Assembly: GCA_035534895.1 (NCBI GenBank)
Contig: DATLRC010000010.1
Span: 1-42,117, forward strand
From: DATLRC01 sp035534895
Lineage (GTDB): Bacteria; Patescibacteriota; Saccharimonadia; Saccharimonadales; UBA4665
Direction of reading: 5' to 3'
DNA length: 42,117 nt
The notes below the pieces were generated by a model. It did not search any database. It was not told the DNA's origin and saw nothing but the letters and a program-made list of their open reading frames with translations. A program made the translations under genes and the position numbers. Positions 17,837 to 27,238 of the stretch are shown here, piece by piece (the stretch's first letter is position 1; each line of letters starts with the position of its first letter).

Positions 17837-18545
17837 TGAAGAACTCCACAATCCGACGCTGTAGCAGAACCTTTACAATATTAAAAGCATTCCAGTTATT
17901 CTGTCCTTTTGCTCGTGAATAATCAGTATATATAGCTTTTATGGGGAATTCATCAATTTTAAGCTTAATCTGCTTAGCTCGCCACAACATCTCAGAACAG
18001 AATTCGTAGCCACTGGTTTTCCACTTGAGTCTTGTAAGGGCTTGGTTTGAAAAAATTCTCAAACCCGATTGAGAATCAGTAACACTAATGCCAAAAAGAA
18101 TGTATGTGATGAAACTGAGCCCCTTATTACCAAATCTTTTTAGCCGAGACATGCCACCTGTATTAATAAGTCGGCTACCGATAAGTAAATCTATATTGGT
18201 GTCCTCTAAGGCCTCAATCCCTCTGAGAACATCATTTGCAGCATGTTGGCCGTCGGCATCGAGCGTGGCTGCAATATCAAAATTATTCTGTTGCGCGTAG
18301 CTAAGGCCAGTTGCTGTTGCGCTCCCGCTCCCGCTATTAAGTATATGTCTTATGACGTAAGCCCCAGCTCTCTCGGCTATGACCGCGGTATTATCTTGTG
18401 AGCCATCATCTACCACCACAATCTGATAAAAATAAGATTTTTTATCAAACTTTTTATGAAGATCTGAAATCACGGATGCAATGACAGCCTGTTCGTTATA
18501 AGCAGGAATGACTAAGGCAACTCTCTTTTTACTCAACTCAAGCAT
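17829..18545 (-). CDS. Polyprenyl-phosphate glycosyltransferase (DPM1-like GT2)
   Basis: A 238-residue GT2 enzyme expected to transfer mannose or glucose from a nucleotide sugar to polyprenyl phosphate, giving the donor for GT-C enzymes outside the membrane. VALVIPAYNEQAVIASVISD (about 9-28), VVDDGSQDNTAVIAE (about 44-58), TLDADGQHAANDVLRG (DAD/DxD near 94-96) and GSRLINTGGMSRLKRFGN are the family landmarks. The protein lacks C-terminal membrane helices, so the overlapping DUF2304 protein may tether it. It starts at ATG 18545 on the minus strand, divergent from the methyltransferase gene. The donor could be GDP-mannose, given ManC and the phosphomannomutase elsewhere in the cluster; this is inference. 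Confidence 0.88.
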   Translation of the reverse strand: MLELSKKRVALVIPAYNEQAVIASVISDLHKKFDKKSYFYQIVVVDDGSQDNTAVIAERAGAYVIRHILNSGSGSATATGLSYAQQNNFDIAATLDADGQHAANDVLRGIEALEDTNIDLLIGSRLINTGGMSRLKRFGNKGLSFITYILFGISVTDSQSGLRIFSNQALTRLKWKTSGYEFCSEMLWRAKQIKLKIDEFPIKAIYTDYSRAKGQNNWNAFNIVKVLLQRRIVEFFSE

Positions 18546-18688
18546 AGTTATAATTTAGATTAATTCTAACAAATATTTGTCAAAGCTGCCGCGCAAAATT
18601 TCACACCGCGTTGATCCATATACACAAAATGCATATCAGTCAGCTTATTATGAGGTAAAATGAATAGGAATAATAATCAAACGATCAA

Positions 18689-19492
18689 ATGAAACACATA
18701 AGCAACCATACAACAGTACAAGATTTAGTAGACCAAACTCCTGTTTTTGCCGCAGACCTTTGGAAATTAAAAACAAGCATTGCGACCAAAGAACACTGGT
18801 ATCCTTATGACATTCTTGGTAATTTAATACACCTCAATTCTTTTGTCCCAAAAGAGCTAAGCGATTTTAATAAGCTGGCGTCGAATAGGGTTATTTGTGA
18901 TATCGGCGCGGCTGATGGTGATTTTGCTTTTCTATTGGCAAAAAATGGCTTTAATGTAGATGTCATTGATTGGCCACAGACCAACTGGAATGGTATGAGC
19001 GGCGTGAAGTCTCTAACAAAATATTTTAGACCACGTGTGCATGTTTATGAAGTAGATCTTAATAACCAGTTTGATTTACCTCACAAAAAATATGACCTGG
19101 TGTTATTTCTGGGGATACTTTACCATCTAGAAAATCCATACTATGTATTGAGGAAGTTGTCCGGATATTCAACCTACTTATTCTTATCTACTCGTATAGC
19201 TCGCGAAACTGATGATGGAAAGGTTAGGTTGAATGATGCTCCTGTAGCTTATTTAGTAGATAGTGATGAAAGCAATAATGACCCTACCAATTACTGGATG
19301 TTTTCCCTATCAGGCTTAACGAGACTTATTAAGCGTACGGGCTGGGAGATAGTTGCGGAGACCACTGTGGGGCGAACCAATGGCGATTCTACTCCTTCTA
19401 ACCCAAACCGAGACGAAAGAGCATTCTTTATGCTGAAGAGTCTAAAAAATCGTCATGCTGACAGCGGCATTAGAAGTCCATTTGTCACATGA
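18689..19492 (+). CDS. Class I SAM-dependent methyltransferase
   Basis: 267 residues. The SAM-binding glycine loop is VICDIGAADGDFAFLLAKNG (about 68-87), the acidic end of strand 2 is VDVIDWPQ, and the later motif is YDLVLFLGILYHLENPYYVL (about 137-156). The last motif is that of the CmoB/DUF1698-like and Methyltransf_9 group, yet the tRNA-binding part of CmoB is missing. In this setting a sugar or lipid-intermediate O-methyltransferase is more likely than a tRNA enzyme. No Shine-Dalgarno is evident before the ATG. Gene and neighbours to the right are visibly AT-rich. Confidence 0.75.
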   Translation: MKHISNHTTVQDLVDQTPVFAADLWKLKTSIATKEHWYPYDILGNLIHLNSFVPKELSDFNKLASNRVICDIGAADGDFAFLLAKNGFNVDVIDWPQTNWNGMSGVKSLTKYFRPRVHVYEVDLNNQFDLPHKKYDLVLFLGILYHLENPYYVLRKLSGYSTYLFLSTRIARETDDGKVRLNDAPVAYLVDSDESNNDPTNYWMFSLSGLTRLIKRTGWEIVAETTVGRTNGDSTPSNPNRDERAFFMLKSLKNRHADSGIRSPFVT

Positions 19493-19607
19493 CATACGTC
19501 AAATATACAAACTAACGTTCGTTAAAATAGAGACGATCATCCTCATCGATGTTAATATCTCACCGTGGCTATGAAATCAAGTACAGGTTAATATAAAATA
19601 ACACGAA

Positions 19608-21365
19608 ATGATCAAATACCAACTCACGGGTTTAAAGAAGAAGCTAGCCAAAAGTTTCCACTACAGTAGCTCATTTGAAATTTATTTTTTGATCTTTTTA
19701 GCTTCTCTTATTCCCATCAGTATTTTTTTAAATAGATTTCTTATTCCCGATTTTAGTTTTGATACATTCTTTTACCACTTATTTAATGGTGTGAGGGGAA
19801 CCCATAATTATCTTTGGTCATTCTCCCCTAACGAATTTTACCCATTAGGATTTGGTACCATAGCACCCGTCTATGACTCTATAATTTATTTATTCCGCGT
19901 ATTGTTAGGATACAGACTCGGGACAATTATAGATCTCATTTCATATATAGGAATAATCTGGATAACTTATAGATTAATTATAAGAGTTGTTAATTTTAAA
20001 ATAAAAGTCCTGTCACCTATATTAAGGCTAATATTCTTCTTAAACGCAGTAATCGTTACGGAACTACTATTCCAACTTGCTACGCAATATGTAGATGTAA
20101 TCAATGCATTTTTTATTCTATTGGCTATCTATAGTATGGCAGTATTCTTAGATACTCGTAAAAACATTAATCTATGGTTAGCAGCAGCGATATTCGGCAT
20201 AGCTTTGTTGGCTAAAGCAACGAACATAATATACGCTTTACCTTTCTATATTATTGTAGCTGTTGATGTTTTTGGGTCTAAACATAAAAGCCTGCAATAT
20301 AAAATTGTAATATTGGTCTTGGTGGGGGCTATAACGGCAATTCCAACTCTAATTTATGGATATATTAATTTTAGACTAACCAGTAATCCAATCTTCCCAA
20401 TGTACAATGAAATCTTCCATTCACCATATTCAGCACCTATAAGTTTTTCGGCAAAGCAATCTGGTGCTGGTGGCCAAACCTTATTACAAATAATATTTTG
20501 GCCGATTGTATCATTTTGGCACGCGTCTAGACTTGCCGAACCCCACAGCGTATTTAATGATTGGAAACTGGGCATATACTGGGTTATATCCATCATTATG
20601 TTTATTCCACTAATATGGAAAAAATTAGATAAGAGTGAGAAAAGCCTAATAATCTTTTTCGTCTTATCAACTGAAATATGGGGCTTCCTACTCGGTATTA
20701 TGCGATATGCAACAGTAGATATAATACTAGGAGGCATAATTCTTCTAGTATTTTTTATACGTATATCTATGATAATAGGTAAAAAGTCATTGATGTTGGC
20801 GGTACCACTCATATTGGTTCTAGTTTTTGATAACTACAGAATTATTAACTTTAACCTAACATATGATATGAGTTGGAGGCCAAATCTCATACATAATACA
20901 AAACTGTATTTAGCTCAACGGAGTAACCTATTTTACAACTATCTAAAATATCCTCAGGGAGTAAATAATAAAATCAATAATAGCCAAATATTTCTTGACT
21001 GTGTTCATCAATCCCCTGGGCTGATTGCTCTAAGTGGATATACTAATAAACCCGTACTCAACATAGAAAGCGAAGCGCCAAGTGAGGCAATAACCGGTGA
21101 GATTAAATATAGAGAAGTTGCTGTTAGAAAGATATTTGATATATATCATCATTACAATCTAACGTTTACAACTTTTGCGATAACTAATGGGCTTGATGTT
21201 GAATACCAGGCGTGTATACAAAACCTGTCAGTAATGGGTGGTTCTATAACACACATAATCCCCTTAAACTCTTTTCTCGGATACGCCAATGAAAAACCAG
21301 TAGTAATAATAGGAAAAATAAACCTAACTTCATATATTCATTCTCCGCCCTACATTCAACCGTAG
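19608..21365 (+). CDS. Polytopic membrane protein, probable GT-C glycosyltransferase
   Basis: 585 residues with about 11 membrane helices and a soluble C-terminal domain of about 150 residues. The first extracytoplasmic loop carries PDFSFDTFFYHLFNGVRG; an acidic D-x-x-x-D pattern in this position is the hallmark of GT-C enzymes that use polyprenyl-phosphate sugars, as in the PMT/ArnT superfamily. A Wzy-like polymerase is the alternative. Base composition is strongly AT-rich. A TAAAAT box ends 8 bases before the ATG with no ribosome site, so the transcript is nearly leaderless. It lies just upstream of the flippase gene. Confidence 0.65.
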   Translation: MIKYQLTGLKKKLAKSFHYSSSFEIYFLIFLASLIPISIFLNRFLIPDFSFDTFFYHLFNGVRGTHNYLWSFSPNEFYPLGFGTIAPVYDSIIYLFRVLLGYRLGTIIDLISYIGIIWITYRLIIRVVNFKIKVLSPILRLIFFLNAVIVTELLFQLATQYVDVINAFFILLAIYSMAVFLDTRKNINLWLAAAIFGIALLAKATNIIYALPFYIIVAVDVFGSKHKSLQYKIVILVLVGAITAIPTLIYGYINFRLTSNPIFPMYNEIFHSPYSAPISFSAKQSGAGGQTLLQIIFWPIVSFWHASRLAEPHSVFNDWKLGIYWVISIIMFIPLIWKKLDKSEKSLIIFFVLSTEIWGFLLGIMRYATVDIILGGIILLVFFIRISMIIGKKSLMLAVPLILVLVFDNYRIINFNLTYDMSWRPNLIHNTKLYLAQRSNLFYNYLKYPQGVNNKINNSQIFLDCVHQSPGLIALSGYTNKPVLNIESEAPSEAITGEIKYREVAVRKIFDIYHHYNLTFTTFAITNGLDVEYQACIQNLSVMGGSITHIIPLNSFLGYANEKPVVIIGKINLTSYIHSPPYIQP

Positions 21366-21476
21366 GCAGCACGGAACTTAAAAAAAGCCATTTTGCTGAA
21401 GTTAAGAAAAGTAAGCTATGGTTCCTGAATCAATTTCACTAATTTTTATCTCATTGCTATAGTTTATAAAATCACA

Positions 21477-22724
21477 ATGCATAACAATATCAAAAAAGAT
21501 TATCTCTGGAACACTATCGGTGTTTTTGCGCAAAATGCTATCTCACCATTGCTTCTAATTGTAATCACACGGATAAACGGCATATACGACTCTGGAGTAT
21601 TTTCGTTTGCTTTCTCTGTGGCAATTATTTTCTGGGCAGTGGGCATGTGGGGTGGACGAACCCACCAAGCTTCTGACGTTAAGCATGAATTTTCGCACCG
21701 CAGTTATATCATGGTACGCCTGGTCCTAGGGATTTTAATCTTTTTAGGTGCGATCACGTTTGATTTAATTAATCGTTACAATGTGACGAAAAGTAGCATA
21801 ATAGTTGCTCTTGTATTATTTAAAGCAGTTGAATCGATCGCTGATTCATTATACGGAATTCTACAGGTTCATGGCTACTTGTTTAGTGTTGGCAAATCGC
21901 TGTTATATAAAGCCGTGAGTGGTTTTAGCTTATTTATGTTTATCGATATTTATAAAAAAAATATTTTACTAGGCAGCCTGGGTATCGTGTTAGTCAATAT
22001 TGGGTTTGTCCTCTTGTATGACTTACGAATTGCTAAAAGGCTAGAAAACATTCACATTAAAGTCAGCCAGATTAATTACTATACAAGAAATGCTGGCATT
22101 ATAATGAAGCGCTGCGCGCCTATATTTGCCGTACTCTTCCTGGCGATGTTTTCACTGAACATTCCACGATATTTTATTGATTTATATCACGGAGAACAAA
22201 TAGGTTATTTCGGCATCATTGCTATGCCAATAACTCTCATAGTGTTGCTGATGTCATTTGTTCTACAACCCAACGTAGTTAGCTTATCCAGATTGTATAA
22301 AAAAGGAAAATACATAGAGTTTCACAAAATTGTTAAAAGGATAGCTTATATAGTGACTTTTATCGGAGCTATTATCTTAGTAACTACATTTATACTAGGT
22401 GTTCCTGTACTTAAATTCGTATTCGGAATAAACTTTTCTGGTTATAAATTAGCGCTAATCATTATGGTTGCTGGTGGAGTTGTTAATGCGCTGGTTGCAT
22501 TATTTATCAACATATTAATTATTATGAGGCAGCTTAAGGATCAGTTTTATATTTTGCTAGTAACAAATGTTGTACTAGGGATACTCTCAGCAACATTAGT
22601 GAGAAAATATGGACTACTTGGGGGTGTAAGTCTATTCGCAACCATTAATATTTTACAAATATCTCTACTTAGTGTGGTGTATAGAATGATTGTGAAGAGG
22701 GTAACAACGAATGCAGAAAATTAG
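21477..22724 (+). CDS. wzx: Oligosaccharide flippase (Wzx-like, MOP superfamily)
   Basis: 415 residues and about 12 membrane helices, the standard size for Wzx/RfbX-type proteins that move undecaprenyl-diphosphate-linked repeat units to the outer face. The N-terminus KKDYLWNTIGVFAQNAISPL and a later LRDQF-like loop (MRQLKDQFYILLVTNVVLGI) followed by GLLGGVSLFATINI are typical of this family. TATAAA ends 6 bases before the ATG with no Shine-Dalgarno. The next gene starts inside its last 14 bases. Together with the WcaJ-like enzyme and the O-antigen ligase/polymerase-like protein it implies a Wzx/Wzy route. Confidence 0.85.
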   Translation: MHNNIKKDYLWNTIGVFAQNAISPLLLIVITRINGIYDSGVFSFAFSVAIIFWAVGMWGGRTHQASDVKHEFSHRSYIMVRLVLGILIFLGAITFDLINRYNVTKSSIIVALVLFKAVESIADSLYGILQVHGYLFSVGKSLLYKAVSGFSLFMFIDIYKKNILLGSLGIVLVNIGFVLLYDLRIAKRLENIHIKVSQINYYTRNAGIIMKRCAPIFAVLFLAMFSLNIPRYFIDLYHGEQIGYFGIIAMPITLIVLLMSFVLQPNVVSLSRLYKKGKYIEFHKIVKRIAYIVTFIGAIILVTTFILGVPVLKFVFGINFSGYKLALIIMVAGGVVNALVALFINILIIMRQLKDQFYILLVTNVVLGILSATLVRKYGLLGGVSLFATINILQISLLSVVYRMIVKRVTTNAEN

Positions 22725-23685
22725 CGTGATAGTCCCAGTATACAACGGCGAAAAATATATTAAACATTGTTTAGACAGCATTTTAAATCAGTCTTTTGAG
22801 TATGTTGAGGTCCTGGCCATTAATGATGGATCGAAAGATAATTCACTAAAGATACTACGGGAATATGAAAGAACTAACCCAGAGAGGATAAAAGTTTTTA
22901 CGCAACGAAATGGAGGTGTTGCGGAAGCTCGTAATAGAGGCATCGAGCTAGCAAAGACGAAATATTTAATGTTTATAGATCAAGATGACTTTATTGATCC
23001 AGACTATTGTGAAACATTTTACAGTGCAGCCGAAGAGGGCGGCTATGATGTTGTTTTGGGAGGATTTAAACGCCCTAATGTAGGCAGAAGAATTATCAAT
23101 AGATACGTCAGGTTAAAGAATACTCCATATGCAAAGTATGTATGTACTAGTTTATTTGCAAAAATACATAAAACATCATTTGTGAAAGCAAACAAGATAT
23201 CTGTCCTTAATACTATGTACGGCGAGGACACAGTTTTTATTCTGCGCGAGTATGCCAAGACAGACAGCATAAAGGTCATAGAGAATTACGCGGGATACAA
23301 TTGGTTTTATAACGAAAAGAGTGTGTCAAACACAAGCCAGAAGAGCATATTAGACATGTTGCAACCTCATCTGGCGCTATTACAAAAAGCCAAAAAATAC
23401 GACACCAATAATAGTCCAGAGTATGAGTATTATATATTGCAGACAATTGTGTTTTACTTGCTTTGGGGTGGTCGTTCGGCGAGAATAAGTGATTTCATGC
23501 ATGCCCATGGTGAAGTATTTAAATGGTTAAATGTAAACTATCCGAATTTTCAGAATAACAAATATTTATTGTTTGGTCCTTGTGGAGCGCCAGGACTAAA
23601 TAGATTATCAATAAGTATTTTCTTGTTTATGCATAAATTACATTTGGTGCGACTGTTTGCAAATATCTATTGTAAGGGCGCCTAA
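22711..23685 (+). CDS. Glycosyltransferase family 2 (WcaA/EpsH-like)
   Basis: 324 residues. The GT-A catalytic domain begins at once: ISVIVPVYNGEKYIKHCLDS (about 4-23), VLAINDGSKDNSLKIL, NGGVAEARNRGIELA, and MFIDQDDFIDPDYCE, where DQDD is the metal/donor site (about residues 90-93). The remaining 170 residues are the variable acceptor region. It starts 14 bases before the end of the flippase gene with AAGAGGG as ribosome site, so it is translated by coupling. Enzymes of this type add hexoses to capsule or exopolysaccharide repeats; the sugar is unknown. Confidence 0.88.
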   Translation: MQKISVIVPVYNGEKYIKHCLDSILNQSFEYVEVLAINDGSKDNSLKILREYERTNPERIKVFTQRNGGVAEARNRGIELAKTKYLMFIDQDDFIDPDYCETFYSAAEEGGYDVVLGGFKRPNVGRRIINRYVRLKNTPYAKYVCTSLFAKIHKTSFVKANKISVLNTMYGEDTVFILREYAKTDSIKVIENYAGYNWFYNEKSVSNTSQKSILDMLQPHLALLQKAKKYDTNNSPEYEYYILQTIVFYLLWGGRSARISDFMHAHGEVFKWLNVNYPNFQNNKYLLFGPCGAPGLNRLSISIFLFMHKLHLVRLFANIYCKGA

Positions 23686-23822
23686 TCTAAGTGGTCATAA
23701 ACTGAGCGCCCCGGCTATAGTCGTGGGTATCTACTTACGATCCGAACACTACCAAAAAGTTCGACTGGTAGGATGAAAACGGAGAAACTATAACCATAGA
23801 ATGAAATATCACAATGGGCATA

Positions 23823-24686
23823 TTATGAGGCCAAACTCAATAAATACTTGCCATAGCCAGATTTTACTAAGGGCTCAGCTAGTGCTCGTAGCTGTTCTTT
23901 GTCAATAAAACCTTGTCTATAAGCAGCCTCTTCAATACAGCCAATCTTTAGCCCTTGGCGCTCCTCAATAACTTGCACAAATTGAGCGGCTTGGTTCATG
24001 CTGGCAAAGGTGCCGGTATCTAGCCAAGCTGTACCACGGTCAAGCAAATAAACTTTTAGTTTTCCTACTCGTAAATAGGCATTTTGAACTTCTGTAATCT
24101 CAATCTCACCCCGCTCACTAGGTTGAGCTTGCTTAGCATACTCAACTACTTGATTGTCAAAAAAGTAAAGTCCCGGAACAGCATAATTAGATTTTGGTTT
24201 ATCTGGCTTTTCTTCTATCGACACCACCTTATTGTTTTCATCAAACTCAACAATACCGTAACGTTCAGGATCAACAACCTGCTGCCCAAAAATTACACCA
24301 CCATCTAAGTCTTTAGCAGCTTGCCGTATTTTCCTTTCAAAATCACTACCATAGAAAATGTTGTCGCCTAAAATCATGGCCACACTATCGCTGCCCATAA
24401 ATTCTTCCCCGACAATAAAGGCGTCAGCTAAACCCTTTGGCTCAGCCTGCTCTATATAACTAAACTGACAACCAATTCTTGACCCATCACCAAGTAATTG
24501 CTGAAAGCGGGGAAGGTCATGAGGCGTTGAGATAATTAGAATATCTCTGATTCCGGCACTGATTAGAGTGCTGAGCGGATAATATATCATAGGCTTGTCG
24601 TAGATTGGCATCAGCTGCTTGCTGATAGCCATTGTAATAGGGTAGAGACGAGTGCCTGAACCTCCAGCTAGAATAATTCCTTTCAT
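23823..24686 (-). CDS. rmlA: Glucose-1-phosphate thymidylyltransferase (RmlA)
   Basis: First step of dTDP-L-rhamnose synthesis: glucose-1-phosphate plus dTTP gives dTDP-glucose. 287 residues, the standard RmlA length. The nucleotide-binding G-x-G-x-R-L loop is LAGGSGTRLYPIT (about 6-18), then KQLMPIYDKPMIYYPL (catalytic Lys), ILGDNIFYG (metal-binding Asp) and GIVEFDENNKVVSIEEKP. An ATG 7 codons earlier is not used: ATG 24686 has GGAGG at a 5-base spacing and begins the conserved strand. It is the last of four rml genes but is separated from rmlD by 109 bp containing its own TACAAT box and a hairpin. Confidence 0.96.
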   Translation of the reverse strand: MKGIILAGGSGTRLYPITMAISKQLMPIYDKPMIYYPLSTLISAGIRDILIISTPHDLPRFQQLLGDGSRIGCQFSYIEQAEPKGLADAFIVGEEFMGSDSVAMILGDNIFYGSDFERKIRQAAKDLDGGVIFGQQVVDPERYGIVEFDENNKVVSIEEKPDKPKSNYAVPGLYFFDNQVVEYAKQAQPSERGEIEITEVQNAYLRVGKLKVYLLDRGTAWLDTGTFASMNQAAQFVQVIEERQGLKIGCIEEAAYRQGFIDKEQLRALAEPLVKSGYGKYLLSLAS

Positions 24687-24750
24687 TGTTCCCTCCGGTG
24701 GATACATTGTATAAAATTAGTTATCATTTTAAGTATAGATCACCACGACT

Positions 24751-24791
24751 AAGGCCCTTGCGATGTTCCGTCTTCACAGGGGGCTTTTTTT
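24751..24791 (+). terminator. Terminator-like hairpin with T-run on the plus strand
   Basis: AAGGCCCT (24751-24758), a 19-base loop, AGGGGGCTT, then an uninterrupted T-run from 24785. The stem has an internal mismatch, so it is imperfect. The T-run is on the plus strand although both flanking genes (rmlA, rmlD) are on the minus strand. It would stop antisense transcription rather than the rml transcript. Confidence 0.3.
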
Positions 24792-24795
24792 AGTT

Positions 24796-25650
24796 TCATG
24801 CCGCTTGCTCCCTAGCAAGGTAGTCCTTTAGATCATCTTCCCAGTTGCGGGAAGAAAAACCACTGGCCTGTAGTTTGCTTAAATCCAAGCTACTTTTTAG
24901 CGGGCGTGGGGCAATACCTTCTTTATCCTTGTAATACTGAGCGGTTGTGACGTCAGTGACGCTACTACTATAGCCGGCAACTTTAAAGATCTGTCTGGTT
25001 ATATCGGCCCAGCTGACACTATCGCCACTATTGCTGACATTGTAAGTGCCGTAAGGCAGCTGGTTACCTAGCAAGTGGTCTATAACTTTGACTAACTCAC
25101 TAGTAAAAGTTAGCCTGCCGATCTGATCAGCAACGACGCTAGGGTTAATACCTTTTTTACCAAGTTCTAACATTGTTCGAACAAAGTTTTTGCCTTCACC
25201 AATCACCCAACTGGTTCGCAAGATGTAGTGTTTTGGCAGCAAGCTAACAACTAGGTCACCGGCGGCCTTACTTTGACCGTAAACTGACAGCGGGCTAAAC
25301 GGCTCGTCTTCTAAGTGCGGGTTCTTTGTGCCGTCAAAAACGTAATCGGTCGATACATGAATCAGACTTAAATCATGTTTTAGGGCAGCTTTTACTAAAT
25401 GGCCAACAGCCACAGCATTAACTTGCCAGGCCGCTACCCTTCCTTCAGCCGTCTCAGCCCCGTCAACATTAGTGTAGGCTGCGGCATTAAGAATTATTTT
25501 GACCTTGCTCCAGTCGTAGCCAGCGACTGATGCTGGATTAGTAATATCTAACTCATTGATATCGGCTGTCTGGGCAGCGGGATAGCGCTGCGTTAGGGCA
25601 CGCCCCAGTTGACCGTTTGCTCCAACTATTAATATTGACTCCGTATCCAT
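24796..25650 (-). CDS. rmlD: dTDP-4-dehydrorhamnose reductase (RmlD)
   Basis: Last step of dTDP-L-rhamnose synthesis: NAD(P)H-dependent reduction of the 4-keto sugar. 284 residues. The Rossmann loop is ILIVGANGQLGRALTQ (about 6-21), followed by LNAAAYTNVDGAE, HVSTDYVFDGTK (catalytic Thr/Ser site) and YGQSKAAGDLVV (catalytic Tyr-x3-Lys). These are diagnostic. The start ATG 25650 has GGAGG 7 bases upstream, inside the end of rmlC; a GTG one codon earlier (25653) shares a base with the rmlC stop. Confidence 0.95.
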   Translation of the reverse strand: MDTESILIVGANGQLGRALTQRYPAAQTADINELDITNPASVAGYDWSKVKIILNAAAYTNVDGAETAEGRVAAWQVNAVAVGHLVKAALKHDLSLIHVSTDYVFDGTKNPHLEDEPFSPLSVYGQSKAAGDLVVSLLPKHYILRTSWVIGEGKNFVRTMLELGKKGINPSVVADQIGRLTFTSELVKVIDHLLGNQLPYGTYNVSNSGDSVSWADITRQIFKVAGYSSSVTDVTTAQYYKDKEGIAPRPLKSSLDLSKLQASGFSSRNWEDDLKDYLAREQAA

Positions 25651-25652
25651 CA

Positions 25653-26222
25653 CTAGACCTCCATGGGAATTACATCAGCCAGTAAAGGGTGAGCACTGTC
25701 TTTATCTGATATGATCGAGTCTGTTTTAGAGTAGGGCCAGTTAATAGCTAGTGCTGGGTCAAATAGGTTGAGGAAGGTATATTTTGATTCAGGCGACCAA
25801 TGGGCATTAACCAGGTAGGTATAAGTGACATTCTCCTCCAGTGTCTGGTAGCCATTAGCCACACCCCTAGGCACAAATACAGCTTTACCTGGTGTGATGG
25901 TCAGGCTTAGGCTTTTACCAAATCCAGGACCGGCACGCAGGTCAACCCAGGCTCCAAAAACGCTGCCGTTGGCCACCGAGATAAACTTTTCCCATGGTTC
26001 GGCATGTAATCCGCGGCTGACAGCCTTTTGTTGGTTGTAGGAAATGTTATTCTGCACCACTTCAAAATGGGGTAAACCCATAGCCTCCATTTTCTGTTGT
26101 TGATAGTTCTCTTTAAACCAGCCTCGGTTATCACCGTTAACAATCAGGTCTATTTCATAGAAGCCCGGGATGGCTGTTTGGTTAACTCGTAACTGGTTAG
26201 AGCTACTTGGATCAAAGCTCAT
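25653..26222 (-). CDS. rmlC: dTDP-4-dehydrorhamnose 3,5-epimerase (RmlC)
   Basis: Epimerises the 4-keto sugar at C3 and C5 in the rhamnose pathway. 189 residues in a cupin fold. The catalytic His lies in AVSRGLHAEPWEKFISVANG (about 68-87), then GAWVDLRAGPGFGKSL and VFVPRGVANGYQTLEENVTY, with the acid/base Tyr region at YTYLVNAHWSPESKY. The sequence around the His (HAEPWEK) differs from the HyQ-type motif of enterobacterial RmlC. It is closer to the versions I recall from actinobacterial RmlC-RmlD fusion proteins, though here the two genes are separate. It overlaps the 3' end of rmlB (ATGA). Confidence 0.93.
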   Translation of the reverse strand: MSFDPSSSNQLRVNQTAIPGFYEIDLIVNGDNRGWFKENYQQQKMEAMGLPHFEVVQNNISYNQQKAVSRGLHAEPWEKFISVANGSVFGAWVDLRAGPGFGKSLSLTITPGKAVFVPRGVANGYQTLEENVTYTYLVNAHWSPESKYTFLNLFDPALAINWPYSKTDSIISDKDSAHPLLADVIPMEV

Positions 26223-27220
26223 GCTTGGCCCCGGTCTTTATACTTGGCTTCAGTGGCCTCTTTTTGGGGCTTCCACCAATCTTCATTTTGCTTGTACCAA
26301 TCGATGGTTGCCAGGAGCCCACTACGAAAGTCAGTGTACTTTGGCTGCCAATTAAGCTCGCTACTCAGTTTGCTAGCGTCAATGGCGTAGCGCAGATCAT
26401 GGCCAGGACGATCATTGACCAGTTCATAGGCCTCTTTTGGTTTGCCCATTAGCTCCAGGATTAGATCAACAACTTGCTTATTGCTGCGTTCACCGTCAGC
26501 ACCAATCAGGTAGGTATCGCCTATCTTACCTTTTTCTAAAATAGTTAAGACCCCCGAAGAGTGATCCTCAGTGTGGATCCAATCCCGGACATTCCGGCCA
26601 TTGCCGTATAGTTTCGGCTGACGGCCCTCCAAAACTTCAGTAATTTGGCGAGGAATAAACTTCTCAACGTGTTGGTAAGGCCCGTAGTTATTGGAGCAGT
26701 TAGAGATAGTGGCCTGAACCCCAAAGCTGCGTACCCAGGCTCTAACAAGTAGATCTGAGCTGGCCTTAGTAGAAGAGTAGGGACTAGACGGGTTATATGG
26801 CGTAACAGGAGTAAATTTGGCTGGATCATCAAGTGCCAGATCACCGTAAACCTCATCAGTTGAAATATGATGCAAGCGCTTGCTATATTTACGGACTGCC
26901 TCTAGGATCCTGAAAGTGCCAACAATATTAGTCTGCACAAAAGGCCAGGGGCTAGAAAGAGAGTTATCATTGTGAGACTCAGCCGCAAAGTGAATCACAG
27001 CGTCACAAGCCTGAACCGCTTGATCTATAGCCGCCTGATCACAAATATCGGCTTTAATAAACTGTACTCGACTGGCATCTAGTCCTTCAATATTTTTAAC
27101 ATTTCCAGCATAAGTCAGAGCATCGTAGACATTAATTTGCCAATCCGGTCGCTGACCGTAGACATATCTCACAAAGTTGGAGCCAATAAAACCGGCACCT
27201 CCGGTAACAAGAATTTTCAT
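26219..27220 (-). CDS. rmlB: dTDP-glucose 4,6-dehydratase (RmlB)
   Basis: Second step of the rhamnose pathway: NAD-dependent oxidation, dehydration and reduction of dTDP-glucose. 333 residues. The NAD loop is ILVTGGAGFIGSNFVRYVYG (about 3-22), followed by HFAAESHNDNS, HHISTDEVYGDL (catalytic Thr-Asp-Glu) and PYSSTKASSDLLVRAW (Tyr-x3-Lys). All key residues are present. The ATG at 27220 is preceded by GGAGA at 3 bases; an upstream in-frame codon (27238) would add six unrelated residues. It starts 19 bp after the phosphomannomutase gene and is followed by rmlC with a 4-base overlap. Confidence 0.96.
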   Translation of the reverse strand: MKILVTGGAGFIGSNFVRYVYGQRPDWQINVYDALTYAGNVKNIEGLDASRVQFIKADICDQAAIDQAVQACDAVIHFAAESHNDNSLSSPWPFVQTNIVGTFRILEAVRKYSKRLHHISTDEVYGDLALDDPAKFTPVTPYNPSSPYSSTKASSDLLVRAWVRSFGVQATISNCSNNYGPYQHVEKFIPRQITEVLEGRQPKLYGNGRNVRDWIHTEDHSSGVLTILEKGKIGDTYLIGADGERSNKQVVDLILELMGKPKEAYELVNDRPGHDLRYAIDASKLSSELNWQPKYTDFRSGLLATIDWYKQNEDWWKPQKEATEAKYKDRGQA

Positions 27221-27238
27221 ACTTCTCCAGTATACCAA

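Noticed and set aside
20354..20812. Minus-strand ORF of 152 codons within the GT-C-like gene
   Set aside because: It is antisense to an intact membrane protein; its composition follows from the AT-rich codons of the real gene.
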